Origin: an uncultured Rickettsiales bacterium
GTDB lineage: Bacteria; Pseudomonadota; Alphaproteobacteria; Rickettsiales; Deianiraeaceae
NCBI GenBank assembly: GCA_946413485.1
Contig: CAMKKS010000002.1
Coordinates: forward strand, 1 to 61,630
Length of the DNA stretch: 61,630 bases
Direction of reading: 5' to 3'
Within the stretch, counting starts at the first letter, position 1. Each line of letters opens with the position of its first letter. Of this stretch, positions 56,122 through 61,630 are shown one piece after another. The notes under the pieces were generated by a model. It saw only the letters and a program-made list of their open reading frames with translations, was not told where the DNA came from and made no database searches. Made by a program: the position numbers and the translations under genes.

Positions 56122-56323
56122 TTAAACCCTCATAATCGTTAAAAAATTTTTCTTTATATTCGTTTAAAAATGGACTTTCAAATTCATTTAAAGTTGTTTC
56201 TTTATATTCGTTTAAAGCAATTCCGTCAAATTCATTAACAAATGGTTCTTTATATTCATTTAAAGCCATTCCATCATATTCATTTAAAAATGGACTTTCA
56301 AATTCATTTATTCCTTTATTCAT
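56114..56323 (-). CDS. Protein made of eight tandem octapeptide repeats
   Basis: A 69-residue protein built almost wholly of eight repeats of eight residues, consensus N-E-(Y/F)-(D/K/E)-(G/E/S)-x-x-(L/V/F): for example NEFESPFL, NEYDGMAL, NEYKEPFV, NEFDGIAL. At DNA level these are 24-base units. Only five residues precede the repeats. Tandem short repeats may make a scaffold, a multivalent binder, or a multi-core peptide substrate; none is shown. It overlaps both neighbours by 8 bases. Confidence 0.65.
   Translation of the reverse strand: MNKGINEFESPFLNEYDGMALNEYKEPFVNEFDGIALNEYKETTLNEFESPFLNEYKEKFFNDYEGLNE
56122..56310. repeat. 24-base tandem repeats
   Basis: About eight diverged copies of a 24-base unit around TTCATTTAAA encode the octapeptide protein. 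The phase is the reading frame, so selection acts on protein. Confidence 0.7.
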
Positions 56324-56507
56324 TTTTTAAATTCTCTTTTAAATCACTTAAAGTAATAAACGATGTTTTCTCATATAACATAGTAAGCCATCTTAGTTTT
56401 AAAAGATATTCTAAATATTGAAGTTTATCCTCTGATGGATTTTCTAAAATTCCCTTCCTTAGATTATCAATATCATCATTAAGATATCTCGGTTTTTTCC
56501 AGCTCAT
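56316..56507 (-). CDS. ILENPSE-family small protein
   Basis: A 63-residue helical protein. DIDNLRKGILENPSEDKLQYLEYLLKLR matches DIDEVIKKILENPSEELIHQLMYYVELR of the 56656 gene, so the two are paralogues. Function unknown. ATGA overlap with the 51-residue gene upstream. Confidence 0.6.
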   Translation of the reverse strand: MSWKKPRYLNDDIDNLRKGILENPSEDKLQYLEYLLKLRWLTMLYEKTSFITLSDLKENLKNE

Positions 56508-56659
56508 TTTGAATTCTCACATTTACAATTTTCTAAAACGTAAACTTTAACATTGTCGGTTCTTTTGTGATGAGCGTCATAATAATACGCATAACCTAAA
56601 GAACTCGCAATAATGATTAACGCAAAAATATATAAAACAATTCGCATATCAATTTTCAT
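56504..56659 (-). CDS. 51-residue membrane-anchored or exported protein
   Basis: A short frame between the two ILENPSE paralogues, coupled on both sides through ATGA. It has a single N-terminal hydrophobic helix (about 7-22) and a short outer part with Cys45 and Cys47 (ENCKCENSK). Function unknown. Confidence 0.6.
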   Translation of the reverse strand: MKIDMRIVLYIFALIIIASSLGYAYYYDAHHKRTDNVKVYVLENCKCENSK

Positions 56660-56877
56660 TCTATCTCTCTTATTGTATCTTCAAGAAAAGTAAACTGTGA
56701 TGGTTTTTGAAAATTCCTTAAAGTTCTTAATTCAACATAGTACATAAGTTGATGTATCAACTCTTCTGAAGGATTTTCAAGAATCTTTTTAATTACTTCG
56801 TCAATATCATGAGATAAATAATACTGTTGAAGATTTTTCTTTTCGCTGTATTCCTCTCTTCCCATTTTCCTAAACAT
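56656..56877 (-). CDS. ILENPSE-family small protein
   Basis: A 73-residue paralogue of the 56316 gene, ending KPSQFTFLEDTIREIE as compared with KTSFITLSDLKENLKNE. Its ATG overlaps the upstream stop as TAATG. Function unknown. Confidence 0.6.
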   Translation of the reverse strand: MFRKMGREEYSEKKNLQQYYLSHDIDEVIKKILENPSEELIHQLMYYVELRTLRNFQKPSQFTFLEDTIREIE

Positions 56878-57110
56878 TATTCAGATCTCCTTACAACATC
56901 AGTTTCCTTATCAAAAAGTTCCGTTTTAATTTGATTTTTTAATAACGTATGTGTAAATAACAAAGCATCAGAAGCCAATGCTTTTGTATGATCATCCACC
57001 TCTGATTGAACGAGTGTATTACCTTCTGAAGAATATACAGCATCACAGCTATATATGCCGGTATTATCATACTCGTTTATACATTTAACCGATACTTCTA
57101 TTCTTACCAT
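56877..57110 (-). CDS. Hypothetical early protein
   Basis: Unrecognised 77-residue protein; beta-type start (MVRIEVSVKCINEYDNTGIYSCDAV) and a helical second half. The start overlaps the upstream stop by 7 bases. Confidence 0.58.
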   Translation of the reverse strand: MVRIEVSVKCINEYDNTGIYSCDAVYSSEGNTLVQSEVDDHTKALASDALLFTHTLLKNQIKTELFDKETDVVRRSE

Positions 57111-57571
57111 GGTTTTTTCCTTCGGTTATCTAAAATAATAGTTCTGCAATCAATAGGCGGAAAAGTACAATATTGTTCATATCGAACGTCGTAAACTTCA
57201 TAATCTTTGTACTTTTCTAAAGTACCGATAATATTATCATCAATTTTATCTGTAAAAAATTTAATTTCAAAAGAATCATCGTAACAATCTTTAAGAGTTT
57301 TAATGACAAGCTCGCCGTAATAATTGCGAAGGGTTTTCATATACTCAGAAAGCTGTTGATTTGTGCTTTCAATTCTTACATTTCCTTTAAGAGCTTTTAA
57401 AGCATCTTTAAAATTTGATTTTTCTTTTTCAAGCTTGTTTGAAAAAACCATCACTGAATCAGCAAAATTATAATAAGGTTGTCTTTCAGAAGGATCTTTT
57501 TGAGAAGCAAACTCCATCACTAAAGGTTGTAATTTATTACAAAGGTCAATAATTTCAGTTGAATTTACCAT
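57104..57571 (-). CDS. Hypothetical early protein
   Basis: Unrecognised 155-residue protein, helical N-terminal two thirds and a short beta C-terminus. AAAGGAAATT precedes the ATG; a TATAA-rich region upstream may hold a promoter but lacks a good -35. Confidence 0.58.
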   Translation of the reverse strand: MVNSTEIIDLCNKLQPLVMEFASQKDPSERQPYYNFADSVMVFSNKLEKEKSNFKDALKALKGNVRIESTNQQLSEYMKTLRNYYGELVIKTLKDCYDDSFEIKFFTDKIDDNIIGTLEKYKDYEVYDVRYEQYCTFPPIDCRTIILDNRRKKPW

Positions 57572-57644
57572 TTAATTTCCTTTAAAAAATTTTTTATGTT
57601 CTTTATATAATAACATATATAAAAAATTTTTAAATACTTAAAAA

Positions 57645-58064
57645 TTACGTGAAAACAGGAATTATCTCAATAATTCTGTTATTATATTGAATTTTATAAA
57701 AATAAAAATATTTAAAAGTATCGAGAACTAAATAATTTTCGTGAAGATTATCTAAAGTAATCTCGATATGATTGAAAATTATTTTATCAGCAAGATTTTG
57801 AGTTAAAAGAAAAATTAAATTTGTTAAAGTAGAATAATACTCTCTCGGAATCTTAACTATTGTAAATCCTGGTTTTTCAACATAATCTAAAGATAGCATT
57901 GCTAAAATATCTTCAAACACTTCAAGATTTAAACACGTCCAAAAATCTTCGTCAATTGTCAACTTTAATCGTTCTTCAGGTTTGAGCTTATCTTTTAATT
58001 TTTGAATTTCAGAATTTAATTCTTTAAAAATAATTAGATTATCATAAAAATCAGCTGTTTTCAA
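57645..58064 (-). CDS. Hypothetical early protein, TTG start
   Basis: Unrecognised 139-residue protein. The frame opens earlier, but no ATG is present; TTG at 58064 has TTGGAGATTATTC before it and is the most likely start (residues KTADFYDNLIIF follow). A TATAAT box lies upstream near 58109. Mixed alpha/beta. Confidence 0.55.
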   Translation of the reverse strand: MKTADFYDNLIIFKELNSEIQKLKDKLKPEERLKLTIDEDFWTCLNLEVFEDILAMLSLDYVEKPGFTIVKIPREYYSTLTNLIFLLTQNLADKIIFNHIEITLDNLHENYLVLDTFKYFYFYKIQYNNRIIEIIPVFT

Positions 58065-58150
58065 GAATAATCTCCAATAATACAATAATTTTTTTATGTT
58101 CTTTATATTATAATATAAAGAAAAAATTTTTAAATACTTAAAAATTACGT

Positions 58151-58378
58151 TTATTCATAATCCTCGAAAAAGTAAGGTTCATAATCAACCGTATAAATTC
58201 TTAAAGTCAGCTGGAAAAAATGGTCTACAAGACCATATTCAAGATCCCATTTTTTAACTTCTTTGTTTCGAACTTCTAAATCCGTTTCAAAAATATATTC
58301 GTTATTATCAACAAAAATATCCCAAAGATTTTCCCTTGTATTTGGATCTAATTTTTCAATAAGTTCTTTAACAATCAT
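58151..58378 (-). CDS. Acidic early protein
   Basis: Unrecognised protein, 75 residues from the ATG at 58378 (MIVKELIEKLDPNTREN), chosen because AGAGGA lies 8 bases before it; the upstream in-frame start lies inside the neighbour's acidic tail codons. Starts overlap the upstream stop by 11 bases. Confidence 0.58.
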   Translation of the reverse strand: MIVKELIEKLDPNTRENLWDIFVDNNEYIFETDLEVRNKEVKKWDLEYGLVDHFFQLTLRIYTVDYEPYFFEDYE

Positions 58379-58661
58379 CGTCTTCGTCCTCTTCTTCGTC
58401 GCACTCTTCATAATCTTCAGGCTCTTCAGAAAGCCACCAAAAATCCTTCTCGTTGTAAGTTGTCGGCAACTCTCTTAATTCAAGCTGTCCACATTCTAAA
58501 CACTGATATGGACAATCATAAACGTGTGGTTTTTCATATTTTTTAATAAAATCCCAAGCTTCCTCTACAGAATTAAAAGTACAAATCAACTCTTCCTGAG
58601 GAATCGCATCCCCAAAACCACCGTCCACGTCAAAAATGTGGAATACTCCGAATGTTTTCAT
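58368..58661 (-). CDS. Acidic-tailed protein with CxxC
   Basis: A 97-residue protein from the ATG at 58661 (MKTFGVFHIFDVDGG), after AAAGGAGAAAAG. It has PYQCLECGQLEL, a possible zinc motif, and a very acidic tail (EECDEEEDEDDDC) that could mimic nucleic acid. Function unknown. Confidence 0.6.
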   Translation of the reverse strand: MKTFGVFHIFDVDGGFGDAIPQEELICTFNSVEEAWDFIKKYEKPHVYDCPYQCLECGQLELRELPTTYNEKDFWWLSEEPEDYEECDEEEDEDDDC

Positions 58662-58674
58662 TTTCTTTTCTCCT

Positions 58675-59019
58675 TTATAAGATTTTTTCGTCAATAAATT
58701 CAACATTTAAAAGAGCTTTAAACCCTGGATCTTCTTCTGCCATTTTAAAAATGCTCTTTTCATTATTAGATTTTTCCTTAATCTTAAAATCTTTTAACTT
58801 TTTTAATTCTCTCTCAAGAATGGTATCACCATGTTTTCTAACATCTTCTGAAATCTTTTCACCATAAGCAAAAATCCGTGAAATACACACAGCATTAATG
58901 AATTTTTCCTCATCATCAGGATTTTCAAAAGTTAATTTATCATTTTCCCAAAGATTATAATAATAATTGAACTGATTTGCTACTTCTTTATAAGATTTTT
59001 CCATTTTTAATTTTTCCAT
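58675..59019 (-). CDS. Hypothetical helical protein
   Basis: Unrecognised 114-residue helical, Lys/Glu-rich protein in the early run, one base from the upstream gene. Confidence 0.58.
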   Translation of the reverse strand: MEKLKMEKSYKEVANQFNYYYNLWENDKLTFENPDDEEKFINAVCISRIFAYGEKISEDVRKHGDTILERELKKLKDFKIKEKSNNEKSIFKMAEEDPGFKALLNVEFIDEKIL

Positions 59020-59020
59020 T

Positions 59021-59368
59021 TTAAAGTTCTCTTAAAATGATATGTAAACCGTTTTTAAGTCTTTTATCACCTAAAGCACCATAGCAAAAATTATTTGGAA
59101 TAACTTTAATTTCAACAACTTCGTAATCGTCATCATCAGGACCAATAGGACCTATAGTATGAGTTTTATCAACTATCATTCTACGGTTAAATGTTTCGGG
59201 ATCTTCAATATCAATAATAAAATAATCTGCTTTAATCTTATCCCATAATTCTGAAAATCTCATTTTAAATTTCATTTTTCTTTCCTTTTTATAAAATTCT
59301 TCTGGAACAGGTGAAAATTTTAAGACTTTGCTAAAATCTTCTAAATCTGGATTTGGTAATGATATCAA
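59021..59368 (-). CDS. Hypothetical early protein
   Basis: Unrecognised 115-residue protein with FSELWDKIKADYFIIDIEDPET and an acidic GPIGPDDDDYE loop. Overlaps its upstream neighbour by 4 bases. Confidence 0.58.
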   Translation of the reverse strand: MISLPNPDLEDFSKVLKFSPVPEEFYKKERKMKFKMRFSELWDKIKADYFIIDIEDPETFNRRMIVDKTHTIGPIGPDDDDYEVVEIKVIPNNFCYGALGDKRLKNGLHIILREL

Positions 59369-59763
59369 TTATTCTCCTTATCTTCAATTAAATAATTTTC
59401 AACATTAACAGGATTTAAAGCACTTTGAGCGCAAACACAACCAGCATAGTTAATATCATCAAAATGTTTTTCAAAACACTTTTTCTCTATGAAGAGTTTT
59501 TCACATGTATAACCTGACAAAATTCTTGAACGACTTCTGCCGTTATCAGTTAAAATTCTTACTTTAGCTTTTGACCAAATACTCTTCTTATTCCAAACTT
59601 CAGAATCTTCTTGGTTTAAAAGCTTTTTAACTTCGTCTAAAAATGTGGTGGCATCTTTTTGCTTTTCAAAAACAATTCCTACATTTTTCCAACCAAGAGT
59701 ATTAAAATATTCCACGACTTTCTTAATTGCTTCTTCTCTTGAAATAACTTTAAATTCTTTCAA
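59365..59763 (-). CDS. Hypothetical early protein, TTG start
   Basis: Unrecognised 132-residue protein. It starts at a TTG (59763) with GGAG 7 bases before it. SRSRILSGYTCEKLFIEKKCFEK and CVCAQSAL (about 107-114) are notable. Function unknown. Confidence 0.58.
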   Translation of the reverse strand: MKEFKVISREEAIKKVVEYFNTLGWKNVGIVFEKQKDATTFLDEVKKLLNQEDSEVWNKKSIWSKAKVRILTDNGRSRSRILSGYTCEKLFIEKKCFEKHFDDINYAGCVCAQSALNPVNVENYLIEDKENN

Positions 59764-59765
59764 AA

Positions 59766-59876
59766 TTATTCTCCGTTAAATAACTTTCTGCATTCATAAG
59801 GTGAATGAAGATCTTTACTGAATTCGTCAAAAATTTCGTTGATTTTTACAATATTCTCTTTAATTTTCTCTATCAT
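59766..59876 (-). CDS. 36-residue small protein
   Basis: A short frame (MIEKIKENIVKINEIFDEF at the start, ends KLFNGE) that fills the gap between the genes at 59365 and 59873. Its ATG overlaps the upstream TGA (ATGA), and its final GGAGAA codons supply the SD of the next gene. Confidence 0.5.
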   Translation of the reverse strand: MIEKIKENIVKINEIFDEFSKDLHSPYECRKLFNGE

Positions 59877-60214
59877 TCTAATTCCTTTTTAAATTTTTCT
59901 GAAAGTTTTTTATTTGAATCGAGAAAATCATACATTCTTGTGTTTTTTCTTATTTCAAGCTCAAGAAAAATTTGATCCATTGTCCAAACTTCAGAAGGAA
60001 GAGTTTTTAAAACATCGAGAGTAATACTCAAATCTGTAATTCTTGTTAAAAGAATATTTTTAATACTATTAACATAATTATCAATATAATTATTTTGAAA
60101 TTGATTTAAAAGAGCTTCTAAAGTTCTTTTAACGTCGCAGATATCTTCCCAAGTACCGTTATCGTACTTTTTAATAGTTTCTATTGTTTTTTCGAATTTT
60201 AAAAAATCCATCAT
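59873..60214 (-). CDS. Hypothetical helical protein
   Basis: Unrecognised 113-residue helical protein in the early run; ATGA-type overlaps with neighbours on both sides. Confidence 0.58.
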   Translation of the reverse strand: MMDFLKFEKTIETIKKYDNGTWEDICDVKRTLEALLNQFQNNYIDNYVNSIKNILLTRITDLSITLDVLKTLPSEVWTMDQIFLELEIRKNTRMYDFLDSNKKLSEKFKKELE

Positions 60215-60396
60215 AATCCTTTCTCCTTCAGCATTTTCTCTAAATCAGCTCTCGCGAAGAGCTCCTTCTCGGCTTGAATTTCCGATTTCATATATTCGTC
60301 CAAAAGATTTTCGTACCACTTTCTGCAGTATTCAATCTCTTTTTCACTCAAAGGTTCACACCTTTTAATCTTTCCTAAAATCGTTTTTCCGTTCAT
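60211..60396 (-). CDS. Small early protein
   Basis: Unrecognised 61-residue helical protein (SEKEIEYCRKWYENLLDEYMKS). It is the first gene of the long early run, about 45 bases after a TTTACA-16-TATAAT promoter. Confidence 0.58.
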   Translation of the reverse strand: MNGKTILGKIKRCEPLSEKEIEYCRKWYENLLDEYMKSEIQAEKELFARADLEKMLKEKGL

Positions 60397-60440
60397 TTTT
60401 TAAAATTTTTCTTAATTTATGAATCTAATTTCATATTCTT

Positions 60441-60468
60441 ATTATATCATATTTTAATCATTTGTAAA
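60441..60468 (-). promoter_or_regulatory. Early promoter (long small-gene operon)
   Basis: TTTACA (60463-60468) and TATAAT (60441-60446), 16 bp apart; it probably drives many of the genes from 60396 leftward. Confidence 0.75.
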
Positions 60469-60545
60469 TGATTTTTTAATTCTCTCCATTTATAAAAACC
60501 TACATTGCTAAAATAAAAAGAGAAATTTTAAAATCCCCTTTTATT

Positions 60546-60839
60546 TTAATTTTCTAAAATAAATTTCCCTTCAAAAATCTCACCGCTTTCAATAATAAAT
60601 TTTAAAAGCTGTAAAAACATAGGGTAAGTAATTTCTTCTTCATTTTCAGCATCTTCAAGATGATACTTAAGATTTTTATCAAGATAAAAGAAAGAAGAAT
60701 CAAGATATAAATTACCGTTTTTACGGTAAAAATAAAAATTATTTACTTCTCCCTTAGAATTAAGGGTATAAAATTGTATATTCTTCCATTCAGCAAGTGC
60801 TTTAATAATATCTTTAAAATCTAATTTAGCATCTTTCAT
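60546..60839 (-). CDS. Hypothetical early protein
   Basis: Unrecognised 97-residue protein with a beta-type centre (NNFYFYRKNGNLYLDSSFFYLDK). Monocistronic behind the 60869 promoter; a weak hairpin (about 60510-60545) follows. Confidence 0.6.
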   Translation of the reverse strand: MKDAKLDFKDIIKALAEWKNIQFYTLNSKGEVNNFYFYRKNGNLYLDSSFFYLDKNLKYHLEDAENEEEITYPMFLQLLKFIIESGEIFEGKFILEN

Positions 60840-60868
60840 ATTCGTTTCTCCATTAATTTTATAATTAA

Positions 60869-60896
60869 ATTATAACGTATTTTTAAGATTTGTAAA
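60869..60896 (-). promoter_or_regulatory. Early promoter
   Basis: TTTACA (60891-60896) and TATAAT (60869-60874), 16 bp apart. Confidence 0.8.
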
Positions 60897-60907
60897 TGAT
60901 TTTTTTA

Positions 60908-60945
60908 AGTATCATTCAGTCTCATGAGAGTATCATTCAGTCTCA
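60908..60945. repeat. 17-bp direct repeat beside an early promoter
   Basis: AGTATCATTCAGTCTCA occurs at 60908-60924 and 60929-60945, start to start 21 bp (two helical turns). It lies 12 bases upstream of the -35 box, in an operator- or activator-like position. Confidence 0.65.
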
Positions 60946-60950
60946 CGATT

Positions 60951-61127
60951 TTAAAGAATATTTCCAAAAATAAATCCTATTCCCATTGTTCCTAGAATAA
61001 CGAATAATGTCATTCCAAGAGTAACAACAATGAAATAAAACATCATTAAACCTTTGTTGGAACCACCCTCATCGAAAATCATAAAAATTATTCCAAGAGT
61101 AACAACAATCACTAATCCTTCAATCAT
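60951..61127 (-). CDS. 58-residue membrane protein with internal duplication
   Basis: A short gene with the shared early leader (GAGGAACGTAAAA before the ATG) and an early promoter at 61175. It has two hydrophobic helices around a polar DEGGSNKG loop; each begins with a near-identical IVVTLG, so the protein looks like a duplicated helix. Function unknown; early action at the host membrane is inferred. Confidence 0.7.
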   Translation of the reverse strand: MIEGLVIVVTLGIIFMIFDEGGSNKGLMMFYFIVVTLGMTLFVILGTMGIGFIFGNIL

Positions 61128-61174
61128 TTTTACGTTCCTCGTTTATTGTTTATTCATTGCTTGATTATGATTAT

Positions 61175-61202
61175 ATTATAACGTATTTTTAAGATTTGTA
61201 AA
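61175..61202 (-). promoter_or_regulatory. Early promoter
   Basis: TTTACA (61197-61202) and TATAAT (61175-61180), 16 bp apart, nearly identical to the 8123, 14455 and 27866 promoters. Confidence 0.85.
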
Positions 61203-61229
61203 TAGCTTTTTGAAAAATATTTTAAAATA

Positions 61230-61341
61230 ATCACAGATGCTTCTATTTTGAGTTATTTCACGTTCTAAAGCTTAAGGTATAGGTATATTAAGGTTAATCA
61301 TAGAACGTGAAAAACAAGTGTTTAACACGAAATATGAGAGT
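61230..61341. ncRNA. Conserved structured element, copy D
   Basis: The most diverged copy. The core GGTATAGGTATATTAAGG is kept. The long stem is replaced by a different perfect one, CACGTTCTA/TAGAACGTG, and the end AATATGAGAGTCTTCTTTAA matches copy B. The outer stem is weak. Confidence 0.45.
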
Positions 61342-61344
61342 CTT

Positions 61345-61630
61345 CTTTAAGTTCATTTTCTAAATAATACGTTATAAGCTTTTACGAAAATGTCATTACG
61401 TATTTTTAAAACAACGTAATAGACTTTTGAGCGAAGCTCATTACGTTATAAAAATTTTTTGATATTCTTTATATAAAGAATATATAAAAATACTTTTAAT
61501 ATCGAATTTTTAAGAGTTCTAGAACTAGAAAAAACTAGAACTTCCAGTTAAAAACTCGAACTCAATTCAAAAGTGTTTTAAAGATATCTTTATATAAGGA
61601 AATTGAAAAAATAAAATTATTACGTAATAG
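61345..61630. repeat. Composite intergenic repeat module at window end
   Basis: No gene. A hairpin (about 61368-61405), a second with GCGAAGC mini-loop (61431-61437), a CTTTATATAAAG block, a TTCTAG array in inverted orientation (full site at 61517, reverse half sites at 61525 and 61535), a GATATCTTTATATAAGGAAATTG block, and the start of another hairpin cut by the window end. Confidence 0.75.

Noticed and set aside
1-61630. Stop-codon reassignment as in some gut phages
   Set aside because: Recognisable genes (helicase, topoisomerase, DHFR, primase) run without internal stops and end at TAA, TGA or TAG at the expected family lengths, so the standard bacterial code suffices.
1-61630. tRNA genes
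   Set aside because: I saw no cloverleaf with GGTTCRA-type T-loop and acceptor pairing in the gaps; a dedicated scan was not possible.
1-61630. Window ends as genome termini or a circular join
   Set aside because: Both ends lie in repeat modules, but the last hairpin is simply cut off and the first bases do not complete it in an obvious way; similarity is explained by the dispersed repeat family.

Overview
The window is a piece of a very AT-rich, tailed-phage genome. I read it as a strongly diverged relative of the T4 superfamily (contractile-tailed myovirus). T4-type parts are recognisable: a gp55-like late sigma factor next to a probable gp33-like co-activator, recombination endonuclease VII, a gp41/DnaB helicase, a gp61-type primase, a UvsW-like helicase, type II topoisomerase, a gp23/gp24-like capsid protein, a gp19-type tube protein, a gp26/gp51-like baseplate chaperone, dihydrofolate reductase and dCMP deaminase. 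The standard genetic code fits. Terminase, portal, sheath, DNA polymerase, RecA-like recombinase and clamp loader are not here, so this is only part of the genome. The host cannot be read from the sequence. Host-like -35/-10 promoters and purine-rich Shine-Dalgarno sites fit a bacterial host, and the BspA-type leucine-rich fibre would suit a gut bacterium.

Layout. 1-5.7 kb: AAA+ ATPase, ClpP/capsid operon, Cas4/RecB-type nuclease, a repetitive fibre. 5.7-12.3 kb: replication block (DnaB-like helicase, SprT-like protease, UvsW-like helicase, and an 867-residue protein joining a primase-like N-terminus to a UL9-like origin-binding helicase). 12.4-16 kb: small proteins and an ADP-ribosyltransferase. 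16-21 kb: rightward tail genes (hub chaperone, 1384-residue tape measure with a CHAP-like end). 21.9-27.8 kb: endonuclease VII, late transcription factors, tube protein, nucleotide metabolism. 28-33 kb: small unknown genes. 33.5-37 kb: topoisomerase and a beta-clamp-like protein. 37.3-48.5 kb: fibre/adhesin region containing a radical SAM enzyme between two glycosyltransferases. 48.5-52.7 kb: primase and small genes. 53-61 kb: about 25 tightly packed, overlapping small early genes, several of them paralogous.

Regulation is unusually legible. At least a dozen leftward promoters share TTTACA-16/17-TATAAT and precede early-type genes. Eleven exact copies of the T4 late-promoter octamer TATAAATA lie just upstream of capsid, fibre and other virion-type genes, which matches the gp55/gp33 pair. 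Hairpin terminators end many units.

The long non-coding stretches are not empty. They carry (i) dispersed imperfect hairpins built on ACGTAAT/ATTACGT, (ii) AT-rich blocks with CTTTATATAAAG or GATATCTTTATATAAGG, (iii) arrays of TTCTAG sites spaced mostly 21 or 16-17 bp, and (iv) four copies of a roughly 110-bp structured element with compensatory changes. Because the phage encodes a UL9-like origin-binding helicase, the TTCTAG arrays beside AT-rich DNA are attractive candidates for replication origins. Other leads are T4-like capsid-targeting N-termini on an ADP-ribosyltransferase and several orphan late proteins, the radical SAM/glycosyltransferase cassette in a late fibre operon, a paralogous family ending in a Pro-Phe-Gly signature, and a protein made of eight tandem octapeptides.
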